From Cupriavidus sp. AU9028 (GTDB lineage Bacteria > Pseudomonadota > Gammaproteobacteria > Burkholderiales > Burkholderiaceae): 64,000 bases of DNA. The translations under genes were made by a program, and so were the position numbers. The DNA lies in assembly GCF_019795295.1 (NCBI RefSeq), contig NZ_JAIMCG010000006.1, positions 124,001 through 188,000 of the forward strand. Direction: 5' to 3'. This document shows, in pieces, positions 35,701 to 41,828 of this stretch; position 1 is the stretch's first letter, and each line of letters starts with the position of its first letter. The notes beneath the pieces are model-generated. The model had not been told where the DNA came from. It searched no databases and saw nothing but the letters and a program-made list of their open reading frames with translations.

Positions 35701-38374
35701 TGTCAACGATCTGGGAACCAATGGTGAAGTTGCCGGTACTGTTCTGCTGGACGCCAAGCTCGCCGCCGCCGGTGGTGCCGGTGATGGAGCCGCCGGTGAT
35801 GACCTGGTCGTTCGCGTCGACGGTCGGTGCAACGATGATGGTGCCGTCCACCCCTAGCGTCTGGCCGGCGGCAACCGTCACGGTCGTGGCAGTCGGTTCG
35901 GTGTAGCGCAGGCCAGCAAGTTGCACCGTACCACCGACCTCGCCGTGGAAGCCGTCAACGTCGGTGATGTACTGGCCGTTCTGCCAGGTCGCGGCATTGT
36001 CCTGGTCGGTATAGTCGTCCTCGGTGAACGCGACGATCGCGCCGCCTTCCACCTTCGCGTAGTCGGTACCGTTGACCGTGGCCCATCCGCCGAGCGCCGT
36101 ATTGCTGGTGGTGATGTTGGTGGTGCCGGACTGCACGAAGTCGACCAGGCCGCCGTTGTGAGTGATCGCGCCAAGGTTGAGGTCGACGGTACCGCCTGCG
36201 CCTGCGGTCGCCCCCACCGTGTTGTTGCCGCCTGCAATGTTCAGACCGTCGAAGGTCTGGCTATTGGTCGCACCGGCGGCGCCATTGACGGTCAGAGCCC
36301 CTCCGCTCATGTTGAGCGTGGAAGCGCTGGAGATGATATCGCTGGCCGGTGCCCCGGCCGCGGAGAAGTCGAGGTTTAGCGTGCCGCCATTGACGTTGGT
36401 GTCCCCGCTGTAGGCGTTCGCACCCGTCAGCGTGAGCGTGCCAGCGCCCAGCTTGGTCAGGCCGCCCGTGCCGGTGATGCTGCCCGCGTAAGTCGTATCG
36501 ATGCCGGAGCCCTGATTGACCGACAGGTTGCCACTGCCCAGCGCGACCGTGCCACCCGTGCCGGACAGCGCTCCGGCCGCCAGGTCAAAACCGTTCATGT
36601 CCAGCGTGCCGCCGTCGACGGTGACATCGGTGGTCGTGCCAAACGCCGACGCGCTGCCTGCACGCAGCGTGCCCCCGTTGACATCGATGGCACCGGTGCG
36701 GGTATTGGCACCGGTCAGCGTCCATTCACTGCCGGCCGCACCGTCCATGCCCAGCGTACCGGTGCCCGACACCACCCCCGACAGGGTATTGGCTCCGGCA
36801 TAGCCGCCGCCCAGCGTCAGGCCATTGTTGGCGATCCCGTCCATCAGCGTGACGTCGCCACTCAGGGAGAGCGCCCCGGTTCCGTTGTTCAGAATGCTGG
36901 CGCCACCAGATTGACCGGCTGCCCCGATCGTCCAGGTGCGGTTGCTGCTCGCCGCCGCGCCCAGATAGTCGATCACGCTGTTGTTCACCACGGTGACGCC
37001 GCCGCCGGTGCCCAGCCCGAACGAACTGGCGACACCGGTGTCGGCCAGGCTCTGAATGCGCATCGTCACCGTTCCGACCGGCGTACTTGTCCCGGCATTG
37101 GCGTGGCCGACGAGCGTCGCGCCCGAATAGGTATTCGCTCCGCCCAGTGCGATATAGCGTTGCGCGCCTCGTCCGCTGAAGGTCATGGTACTGGCGCCGC
37201 TTCCCCCGATTTGACCCAGAAGCTCCAGGTCACCCGTCTGCGCGGAGATCACCATGCTCCGGCTCAGGTCAACGCCATTGTCGATATTGCCCGTCAGCGT
37301 CAAAGTGCCGGTGCCACTGTGAATGAACATCGCTCCGGAGGTGCCGCCGCTGTAGCGGAAAGCCCAGTCGCGGTTCGACGTATCGCCATCGCCCAGATAG
37401 TGCAGCCGGTCGGAATACTGATTGACTGCCCGGAAGGTAATCAGTCCGGCCGAGCCGAGCGAGCTCGCCTCTCCGGTATTGCCGACCGAGGTGAAATAGG
37501 CGTCGCCGTTGACATCGAACAACACGCCGCCGGTGAAGTCGCTTGCATCGTTGTTCAGATTGACCCCGGTCTGCGCTCTCAACTCACCCGCGCCGGTGAA
37601 GCGAGCGGATCCGGAGGCACCCTGGACCCGGACAGAGCCTCCCTCGAGAACGATGGTGCGATTCGCCGCCAAGGCCTGCGAGCTGTACAGCGTTGTATTG
37701 CCAGCCATCGATACCACGTTGCCCGACGCGCCCAACCCCGCGTCCGTCGTGACCGACAGCGTCCCCTCTGCGACACGAATGTCGCCCGAGAACGTGTTGG
37801 TACCGCCCAGCGACAGCGCGCCAGCTCCGCTCTTGGTGAAGCCACCGGTGCCGGCGAGAGTCGAATAGATGATGGTGGTCCCGGCGTTTCCCGTCGAAAT
37901 CGTCGGCGTCGCGCCGCCGAGCGTGATGGTGCCGCCGGTGAGCGTGTAGCCACTGGCCAGGAAGTTGAGCCCCCCCGCGGCCAATGTGCCGTTTGCAGTG
38001 ACGGTGCCCGCCGTGCCGCCAAAGACCGCCGTATCGTAGGCAGCGTTATCCCAGGCTCGGAACGGGCCTGCCACGCCATCGGCGCTCGCATTCCAGCGGA
38101 CGGCGCTTGTGTCCCATATCCCTGTCCCACCTTGATTTGGGCTGCCCCCATTGACATCCCAGTACATGTCCGCAGCAACCGCAGGGGTCGCCGCCATGCC
38201 TAGCGGAAGCAGCAGCGATGCGACATGCGGCGCGCAGCTGACAACCTTGCCTTTCCACTTCGTCAGGCGCCCTCCCCGCAGCAGACGGGAGCCGCATAAT
38301 GCGTCCCGCCACGGCGCGGTTGAGCGTGACATTTCAGATTTGATTTCGGCGTCGGTGTCGGCATTATTCCGCAT
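26759..38374 (-). CDS. Giant autotransporter adhesin (type Va), 3871 residues
   Basis: This is one uninterrupted 3871-codon frame. An N-terminal extension with a long basic region (GGRLTKWKGKVVS) leads to a hydrophobic segment ending MAATPAVAA near residue 68, an extended signal peptide of the autotransporter type. The passenger is almost entirely Gly/Thr/Ala/Asn-rich beta-helix with many autotransporter-associated beta-strand repeats (pattern LTKxGAGTLxLTGxNxYTGGT). Residues about 930-1600 hold five SIGAS-type units, and about 1910-3390 hold duplicated modules of about 523 residues. The last 275 residues (from GWARVFGAWG, about 3598) form the outer-membrane barrel and end in LKVLF with the terminal Phe expected for BAM recognition. 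No protease or lipase triad is evident. The start has GAGAGAAATC upstream. The likely role is adhesion, aggregation or biofilm. The LuxR-type gene is divergent and may control it. Confidence 0.92.
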   Translation of the reverse strand: MRNNADTDAEIKSEMSRSTAPWRDALCGSRLLRGGRLTKWKGKVVSCAPHVASLLLPLGMAATPAVAADMYWDVNGGSPNQGGTGIWDTSAVRWNASADGVAGPFRAWDNAAYDTAVFGGTAGTVTANGTLAAGGLNFLASGYTLTGGTITLGGATPTISTGNAGTTIIYSTLAGTGGFTKSGAGALSLGGTNTFSGDIRVAEGTLSVTTDAGLGASGNVVSMAGNTTLYSSQALAANRTIVLEGGSVRVQGASGSARFTGAGELRAQTGVNLNNDASDFTGGVLFDVNGDAYFTSVGNTGEASSLGSAGLITFRAVNQYSDRLHYLGDGDTSNRDWAFRYSGGTSGAMFIHSGTGTLTLTGNIDNGVDLSRSMVISAQTGDLELLGQIGGSGASTMTFSGRGAQRYIALGGANTYSGATLVGHANAGTSTPVGTVTMRIQSLADTGVASSFGLGTGGGVTVVNNSVIDYLGAAASSNRTWTIGAAGQSGGASILNNGTGALSLSGDVTLMDGIANNGLTLGGGYAGANTLSGVVSGTGTLGMDGAAGSEWTLTGANTRTGAIDVNGGTLRAGSASAFGTTTDVTVDGGTLDMNGFDLAAGALSGTGGTVALGSGNLSVNQGSGIDTTYAGSITGTGGLTKLGAGTLTLTGANAYSGDTNVNGGTLNLDFSAAGAPASDIISSASTLNMSGGALTVNGAAGATNSQTFDGLNIAGGNNTVGATAGAGGTVDLNLGAITHNGGLVDFVQSGTTNITTSNTALGGWATVNGTDYAKVEGGAIVAFTEDDYTDQDNAATWQNGQYITDVDGFHGEVGGTVQLAGLRYTEPTATTVTVAAGQTLGVDGTIIVAPTVDANDQVITGGSITGTTGGGELGVQQNSTGNFTIGSQIVDNGGSIGFTKAGSGLVTLANAGNDYTGSTTVGEGTLSVANIGDGGVASSIGASTSDASNLVIQGATLQYTGATATSDRGFTLGRSGAVQHGTIDVTQAASTLTLEGEVVSPDGAGLTKTGAGTLALTNANSSYTGVTTVNGGTLAAQTLADGGANSSIGASSSDSANLVLNNGGTLAYTGTTDSTDRGFTLGTGGGGIGVSDGAATLTMSGTVVGDGRLAKSGPGTLVLSGANTYTGGTQVQQGTLQAGSTTAFGSTTGTMIVETGATLDLADFNNTVGSLNGGGTVDLGSATLTSNGVSGIFTGAITGTGGVTRTGQWTQTILGAGNTYTGRTIIDNGTMAVDSLANGGQASGIGASTSDPANLALRRGTLSYSGGSITIDRGFALETGFGRIQVDNVGTTLGFSGNVVGTGTLYKSGPGTMVLNAQNTYTGGTVVEGGTLRAGTANAFGPAGTAGALSMANVAGATLDLNGFDTALAYLGGGGAAGGDITMGDATLTLRTGGNSYYYGAISGTGDLIKNGGLAQRLHGCNSSYSGSTAINGGSIEAMCLGDGGENSSIGASTADASNLVLNGGSLRYVGTGDTTDRQFTVGLAGGTLDASGTGALNFTNAAPITFAGSGAHKLTLTGSNTANNTLAAQITDGTGGSTSLDKTAAGTWVLTNQANSYTGATTILGGVLSVDKLADGGQASSIGASSGDAANLVIGQNGTLRYTGAGDTTDRLFTLQTGVTFIESSGTGALVFENTAPVTLAGTGARTVGLGGTNTDLNTLGGAIADGPGGATTLAKNGAGTWMLTGDNTYTGPTVINDGMLVVGNGGTSGNVGTGNIVVDKAASTLAVNRSDTVSIDGMLTGAGALAQIGTGTTVLTSTGSSIGATRIAAGELQVDGELASATIDMTGNSALTVNGTVGAYGGVPAALTGDAGNSTIAVAATGLLRANGDLGAGNDIVDVAGTLDTAAAALTLGAGDDTLRLRDGAVLAGTGVRGGSGNDLLAVDNAAALTLDGGSVSEFERLGKTSAGQLTLTGDHVYAAGTTISAGTVQVGAGGTSGTLAGDVTNNGTLAFNRADAYTFGDTISGTGAVNQVGAGTTVLTGTNSYGGATNVLAGGLLVNGDQSAATGATSVASGAMLGGAGTIGGNVTVAGGATLSPGASAAAPGTLTINGDLQLAANSNLDVSFGQANVVGGPLNDLVQVGGDLTLDGTINVTETAGGTFGPGVYRVISYDGTLNDQGATVNSPLTSVSLQTSVDKQVNLVNSAGQTLNFWDGDGGPKNNATVNGGNGTWQAAGDDRWTGEDGVINGAYSNASFAVFAGAPGTVTVDDGNGAVEAAGMQFATDGYRIQGDPVGLSGAQAIVRVGDGTTDGAGYTATIASDLSGTSELAKTDLGTLVLEGTNTYTGGTRIDGGTVSIAADANLGDAAGGLTLNGGTLQTTADLSSGRAVTLAGNGTIATAGGTTAELAGAVAGAGALTKDGAGTLALGGDAAHTGGTTIAAGTLQVGTGGTTGSLAGDVANRGTLAFARSDAYVFDGIVSGTGAVSQTGPGTTILTANHTYTGGTAIDAGTLQLGNGAASGMIGGDVTNDGTLAFNRNDTVSFDGSISGTGAVRQDGTGTTILTAGNSYGGATTVNNGTLLIQGDQSLATGATSVNAGTLGGTGVIGGDVAVAAGATVAPGGQTNVPGTLTINGDLALDPGAALAYNFGQAGVVGGAYNDLIEVGGDLALAGTIDVTQTPGGNFGPGVYRVISYDGALSTGAVTVNSPDYYVQTSIAQQVNLVNTNGLTLRYWDGAAGARNDGQIDGGDGVWQGSTGNDNWTEETGSANAPFQQDSFAVFAGAPGTVTVDNDNGVVRAAGMQFATDGYRIEGDPVTLSGTEATIRVGDGTLDGAGYTATIASELSGSSQLVKTDLGTLVLEGNNTYTGGTRIDGGTVRISSDANLGDLAGGLTMNGGTLQTTADLSTGRAITLVSDGTVITDAGTTATLGGAVSGTGSLTKDGAGTLALTGDAAHSGGTTIAAGTLQIGDGGTTGSLAGDVVNSGTLAFNRSDAATFDGTISGTGAVRQSGSGTIILTRDSSYSGGTTIDAGTLQLGDGGTTGMISGDVTNNGTLAFRRADAVSFAGVIGGSGGVRQDGPGTTELTAANRYTGATTVTGGTLLIQGDQSLATGATTVTGGTLGGTGVIGGDVTVTAGANLTPGAAPGDAGTLTINGDLALDPGANLNVDFGQSNTVGGLRNDLIEVAGDLSLGGTLNVAQTPGGSFGPGVYRVISYGGDLVGGTLALGSMPSGARAALQTAIAQQINLVNASDNALSFWDGDNGGRDDGTISGGDGTWRAGGDTNWTEADGATNAAFLPESFAVFGAAPGTVTVDSSQGDVRAAGMQFASSGYTLQGDRIVLTGDAPTIRVGDGTAEGANYVATINAALGGSGGMTKSDAGTLVLGGVSDYTGATTVEAGTLAVNGSIAGSPVSVRSGATLAGNGTVGSTTVAAGGNIAPAGNASGTLNVSGDYAQQAGSTYQVHVDPTSAASDRIAVTGRATLDEGARLNVTKTSNAPYVADTRYTVLTAAGGLDGTFTLAGDTAVTAFLGLRGDYDANNAYLVVQQSRAIEDAGQTPNQQATGRGVESLPAGSGLKDAVLNLADDATARSALDQLSGEIHASLRTASIEDSRYVREAATDRLRETFCAAGSAQDKREGGASPRTASDCGPDSTRPAGWARVFGAWGSTNGNGNAGAMDTSTGGILLGADAPVAENWRVGALAGYSRTSVDVDSRRSSGSTDNYHAGIYGGGQWGALGLRAGAAYTWQDISTSRSVAFANFRDHASGDYHAGMAQVFGDLGYRIDAGRVSYEPFVSVAHVNLDTKGFNERGGASALNGQGDTSNVTFSTLGLRSTADIQLGSLAGTLRGSLGWRHAFGDRTPVSTVGLRGGDSFGVAGVPIAQDAAVIEAGLDVKVGKATTLGVSYSGQFAGDSRSQTVKGMLKVLF
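28220..32640 (-). repeat. Tandem ~1.57-kb modules within the autotransporter passenger
   Basis: A recognisable signature recurs at about 31.92, 30.35 and 28.78 kb (protein NFWDGDGG, RYWDGAAG, SFWDGDNG). Each copy has the same order around it: FGPGVYRVISY, then LVN, the WDG motif, SFAVFAGAPGTVTVD, GMQFATDGYRI, LVLEGNNTYTGG, and repeated GTLQxGxGGTTG units. The period is about 1570 bp (523 residues). The outer copies are partial. Copies have clearly drifted, so the duplication is not recent, though it offers recombination substrates that could change passenger length. Confidence 0.8.
33590..35600 (-). repeat. Five SIGAS-type units in the autotransporter
   Basis: Five copies of a roughly 45-residue unit share SIGAS, then NLVL, then GTLxYTG, then TDRxFTL. 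They occur near residues 930, 1050, 1245, 1450 and 1583, that is, unevenly spaced by about 120-200 residues. Intervening sequence is ordinary beta-strand repeat. The consensus is much tighter than the surrounding passenger, suggesting a defined structural cap or ligand surface. Confidence 0.65.
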
Positions 38375-38594
38375 GTGATTTCTCTCTCGATGATCCAGCC
38401 TGGCTCATGGCTTCGACGGCCGGACGGCAATGCCGCGCTCCAGCTCGTCGGAATATGAGTGCACCCCGTACTCCCACCGGGAGAGCGGGGGCCCCGTCGT
38501 CTGACCCGACCGCCAGCACTTGCCAATCCCCGGCAGCGTTCTGCCTTTGGATGGAAGCACCGTTGCTCCGGCACGAAACGCGTGCCGGGTTTTC

Positions 38595-38631
38595 CCCAGG
38601 GAAATGAAATCCCGATTCTGGTTTCCCTGGG
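38595..38631. repeat. 10-bp perfect inverted repeat
   Basis: CCCAGGGAAA (38595-38604) and TTTCCCTGGG (38622-38631) are exact inverted copies with a 17-bp spacer. It lies about 220 bp upstream of the autotransporter start. It could be a regulator site with half-sites 27 bp centre to centre, or a hairpin in the leader of the autotransporter mRNA. Confidence 0.6.
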
Positions 38632-38712
38632 CCGACCCATGCCGTAGGTCGGGTATGTCGGGTACCGCACAGAAATGCGGACTTAATGGTATTTATGGAC
38701 GGCCTGGCTGGC

Positions 38713-38730
38713 TTCACCCCCAAGGGTGAA
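38713..38730. repeat. 7-bp perfect hairpin or operator
   Basis: TTCACCC (38713-38719) and GGGTGAA (38724-38730) flank CCAA. It is a compact inverted repeat with no T-run on either side, so an operator is as likely as a terminator. Confidence 0.5.
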
Positions 38731-38950
38731 ATGGCAGGGCTGGGCTGCCCGGCGTCGAAGCATCACAAGCCGCCGCGGCGGTCTTGATCTCTTCGCAGGG
38801 GGGCTCTCTCTGGTCGGCCGGGAGCGGGACCGCGCAACGGCGATGGGGCGACGGGCGCCCCGCTCTCCGCTACGTTGCAATTGTTTGCTTTTCTACGGAG
38901 ACGAAGCCGCTGACCTCCATGGCGGGCTCGACAGAAAATGCTTGTCCAAG

Positions 38951-38960
38951 CCCCCCCCCC
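38951..38960. repeat. Homopolymeric C10 tract between divergent genes
   Basis: Ten consecutive C residues follow G at 38950. The tract lies 244 bp upstream of the LuxR-type start and 577 bp upstream of the autotransporter start. Poly-C tracts in promoter regions change length by slipped-strand mispairing and switch surface genes on and off in some bacteria, for example Bordetella fimbriae. Whether this one varies is unknown. Confidence 0.6.
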
Positions 38961-39203
38961 TGAGTGCTGGCAGCGAATAAAGAGATGCTTAAACCGGCAG
39001 AAAGAAAAATTCAGTTGCGCCCGGCTAGATTACAGCGTCCCGATTTATCCGGACCAACGCCTGTGCTCGTATCAGGGCGGGTCGATAGCGAAGGACGTTG
39101 TGCCGACGCAAGCGCTGGTTAATGGTATTTTCGACTTATCGATTGCGCCCTCTTATGGGCGGTGAAATTTCAGGCCGGGCATGGTCGTGCGGTGAGAGGT
39201 GAA

Positions 39204-40337
39204 ATGGTCAGTCAAATGACAATAGCGGACCAACTGATCGGGTCCATTTATGACAGCGTTTTTGCCGGGGGAGCCTGGGGCGATTTTCTGGATGCGCTTG
39301 CAGACGCCGTACCGCATGCCAAGGCCTCGCTGCTCGTCTGCGACCGGCGAGCTGGTGACAGCGTGGTCGTCGCTGCCTCCAGCAGCTGGAAGACGGGCGC
39401 CGTCAGCAGCTATAACGACTACTATGGCGCCGTGAACCCGCTCCCGCGGTTGCTGCTCGCCAGGGACGATCGCGCTTATGTCGACCGCCAGCTGATCGAG
39501 CCTGGCGAATTCCACCGCTCGGAAGTATTCAACGATTTCCTGCATCCCAATGGAATGGGCGCGTCCGCCGGTATCAAGGTGGAACTGGAGGACGAGCGCG
39601 CAGTATTGCTCGGTCTGGCGGCACCGGTTGGCAGCGCCGACGACGAAGACATCGTCGCTTTGCTGGACCGTCTCGGACCGCACCTGCGACGCGGCTTTTC
39701 GTATTGGCGCAAGTCGGCCGCCAGCCTGCAAGCTGGCATGTCCGTCGACGTCTTCGACTCGCTGGACGTGGGGATGATGGTGGTGGGCGCGGGCGGGCGG
39801 GTGCGCGAGATGTCGCCGACGATGAGCGAGATGCTGGCCAGGGAGTCGCCGGTCGAGGCATCGCCCCTTGGCTCCATCCGCCTGTCCATCGACGAGGCGC
39901 AGTCGATGCTGGAAGCCATGCTCGAAGACTGGTCAGACAGCACGGCAGTGCCGCACATGGAGAGCTTCTGCTGGCGCGACAGGCAGCTTACGCTGGTGCG
40001 GCTGAGCAAGGACCGCGTTCTCGCGGGGCTCGAAGGCCCGTCTGTTGCCGTACTGCTTCGCGCAGCCGCCGGCGGGCAAGCGTCGCGTTTCGACGGGCAG
40101 GAACTGGCCACCCGGTACGGGCTGACCAGGGCCGAGAGCCGCGCGCTGCACGGCATCGTGGCCGGGCTGTCGATCGACCAGATGGCCGAGGAAGCGTATG
40201 TCAGCCGCGAAACGATCCGTTCCCAGATGAAGAGCCTGTACGCCAAGACCGGGACGAACAGCATGACGGATATCCTGCGGCTGGCGCTGCTGCGGGACGT
40301 ATCCGAAGCGGAGGTCGCTGTGCCAGGCTCTGCCTGA
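39204..40337 (+). CDS. LuxR-family transcriptional regulator
   Basis: This is a 377-residue regulator. The C-terminal 65 residues are a LuxR-type helix-turn-helix: LTRAESRALHGIVAGLSIDQ, then MAEEAYVSRETIRSQMKSLY and AKTGTNSMTDILRLAL. The N-terminal region (YDSVFAGGAWGDFLDALAD) and middle resemble the sensor-like part of large LuxR proteins that lack a response-regulator receiver domain. The start at 39204 has AGAGGTGA upstream; a GTG at 39162 would add 14 residues. It is divergent from the giant autotransporter gene across a repeat-rich region, the usual position of a local activator. The signal is unknown. A weak terminator follows at 40392. Confidence 0.87.
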   Translation: MVSQMTIADQLIGSIYDSVFAGGAWGDFLDALADAVPHAKASLLVCDRRAGDSVVVAASSSWKTGAVSSYNDYYGAVNPLPRLLLARDDRAYVDRQLIEPGEFHRSEVFNDFLHPNGMGASAGIKVELEDERAVLLGLAAPVGSADDEDIVALLDRLGPHLRRGFSYWRKSAASLQAGMSVDVFDSLDVGMMVVGAGGRVREMSPTMSEMLARESPVEASPLGSIRLSIDEAQSMLEAMLEDWSDSTAVPHMESFCWRDRQLTLVRLSKDRVLAGLEGPSVAVLLRAAAGGQASRFDGQELATRYGLTRAESRALHGIVAGLSIDQMAEEAYVSRETIRSQMKSLYAKTGTNSMTDILRLALLRDVSEAEVAVPGSA

Positions 40338-40391
40338 CCAGCGCCGGGCATCCGTCCCGAGCGGCCACCGGGCGGACAGCGAACAGGCTCG

Positions 40392-40409
40392 CCGCCGCAC
40401 GGCGGTTTT
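40392..40409 (+). terminator. Weak intrinsic terminator after the LuxR-type gene
   Basis: CCGCC (40392-40396) pairs with GGCGG (40401-40405) around GCAC and is followed by TTTT. The stem is short but GC-only, and it lies 55 bp after the stop codon. Confidence 0.45.
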
Positions 40410-40445
40410 GCCCCGGCACCACCGCCAGCGTACCGGGGCCCACGC

Positions 40446-41438
40446 TTATTCCAGCGTGATCTTCTGCTCCTGCGCGATTTTCTTGCGCAGTTCCAGCTCC
40501 TTCCTGATCTGCGCCGCGAACTGCTGCGGCGTGTTGCCGTCGGGGTAGGCGCCGCTCTCGACCAGGCGGCGACGCGCGGCCGGATCCTGCAGCGCCTTCA
40601 CCGCGGCTTCGTGCACGCGCGCGATGATGGCGGGCGGCGTATTGGCCGGGGCGACCAGGCCGTACCACGCCATATTGTTGTTGTCCTTCATCCCTTCTTC
40701 GGCAAAAGTCGGCACGTCGGGCAAGCCCTCCACGCGCTTGGGCGCGGCCACGGCCAGCGCCCGCAACTTGCCGGCCTGGATATGCGGCATCGACGACGGC
40801 AGATTGTCGAACTGGCCGCTGACCTGCCCGGCCAGCGTGTCGTTCAGCGCCGGGCCCGAGCCGCGGTACGGCACGTGGACCATATCGGTCTTGGTCGTCA
40901 TCTTGAACAGCTCGCCGTCCAGATGCGAGATGCTGCCCTTGCCCGCCGATGCATAGCTGTACTTGCCCGGCTCGGCACGCAGCAGCGCAATGAACTCCTT
41001 CAGGTTCTTCGCCGGCACCTTCGGATTGACGGTCAGCACGTTCGGCACGTTGACCAGGTTGGTGATGGGCGCGAAGTCCTTCAGCGGATCGTAGGGGTTC
41101 TTCGGGTTGGTCGCCGGATTGGTAGCCATCGTGCTGACGGTGGCGATGCCGATGGTGTACCCGTCCGGTGCGGACTTGGCCAGCGCATCGGCGCCGATCG
41201 CGCCGCCGCCGCCGCCGCGGTTTTCCACCACCACGGGTTGGCCCAGTTGCTTGCCCAGCGCATCGGACACGGCGCGGGCAACGATGTCGGTGGTGCCGCC
41301 GGCCGCGAACGGCACGATCAGGCGAATCGGTTTGGTGGGATAGCTCTGCGCCTGGGCGGCGCCAGCCTGGACAAGACCCAGGACAGCCAGGCACGACAGG
41401 GTGCCGGCGGAGAATGCGGATTTCAAGAATGCCTCCAT
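40446..41438 (-). CDS. Bug-family (TctC-like) periplasmic substrate-binding protein
   Basis: This is a 330-residue binding protein with a clear Sec signal peptide (LSCLAVLGLVQAGAAQAQ, cleavage near residue 31). Family motifs are SYPTKPIRLIVPFAAGGTTD, PVVVENRGGGGGAIGADALA, SAPDGYTIGIATV and MVHVPYRGSGPALNDTLAGQ. The open frame extends far upstream but the ATG at 41438 gives the signal peptide, so the extension is discarded. It is divergent from the LacI-type regulator, whose palindromic operator lies between them, and no TctAB permease is adjacent. Its ligand, probably a carboxylate, is unknown. Confidence 0.93.
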   Translation of the reverse strand: MEAFLKSAFSAGTLSCLAVLGLVQAGAAQAQSYPTKPIRLIVPFAAGGTTDIVARAVSDALGKQLGQPVVVENRGGGGGAIGADALAKSAPDGYTIGIATVSTMATNPATNPKNPYDPLKDFAPITNLVNVPNVLTVNPKVPAKNLKEFIALLRAEPGKYSYASAGKGSISHLDGELFKMTTKTDMVHVPYRGSGPALNDTLAGQVSGQFDNLPSSMPHIQAGKLRALAVAAPKRVEGLPDVPTFAEEGMKDNNNMAWYGLVAPANTPPAIIARVHEAAVKALQDPAARRRLVESGAYPDGNTPQQFAAQIRKELELRKKIAQEQKITLE

Positions 41439-41828
41439 CTTGTTGCTATGGCCCTGCCACGCACCAGCGGTGCGCGGGGGCTGCTGTATCCGGCCGCAGT
41501 CGGCACAATGTTCCGTATCGCGGAACAAAGTTTCGACTTTTGCCGGTATGGCATTGCACTCTGAAAGCCCGGCCCGGCATATTGGGAAGAACCCCTGTTG
41601 CCACGACCGCCGGAACACAGATGGATCGAACGGACCGCCCGCCCCGGCTGTCATGCCGATGTCATTTCTGCCTTGCACAATCGCCTCCGCTCCAACGAGC
41701 GAGCCGCACTCGCCACGACGCGGCGCCGAATTGCGGCGCACCGCACCACGGGCTGTCCTTGACACCCGTTTTTTTGCGGCTTGAATGAAAACGTTTTCAT
41801 TTTCACCAGACCGACCCCGCACCGACCG
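41439..41828. other. Divergent intergenic region, Bug / LacI genes
   Basis: These 390 bp contain no gene that I can support. The only clear signal is the 18-bp perfect palindrome at 41784-41801, next to the LacI gene; an eight-T run lies just before it. The part nearest the Bug gene shows no obvious operator. Confidence 0.5.
41784..41801. promoter_or_regulatory. 18-bp perfect palindrome, LacI-family operator
   Basis: AATGAAAACGTTTTCATT is exactly self-complementary with a central CG, the classic form of operators of LacI/GalR repressors. It lies 28 bp before the LacI-type start codon. It probably mediates autoregulation and may also control the divergent Bug gene. No second copy was seen directly before the ABC operon at 42989. 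Confidence 0.8.

Larger units (their letters stand above)
38375..39203. promoter_or_regulatory. 829-bp divergent regulatory region, autotransporter/LuxR
   Basis: No convincing gene lies here; the short open frames have no ribosome sites or family patterns. It holds many sequence symmetries: a 10-bp inverted repeat (38595-38631), a 7-bp perfect hairpin (38713-38730), a 12-bp palindrome CCGCCGCGGCGG (38770-38781), GTCGGGTA repeated at 38648 and 38657, a C10 tract (38951-38960), and a 12-bp direct repeat (38683 and 39119). The region from 38980 to 39130 is AT-richer than its surroundings, consistent with promoter DNA. This is a large control region for two divergent genes. Confidence 0.6.
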
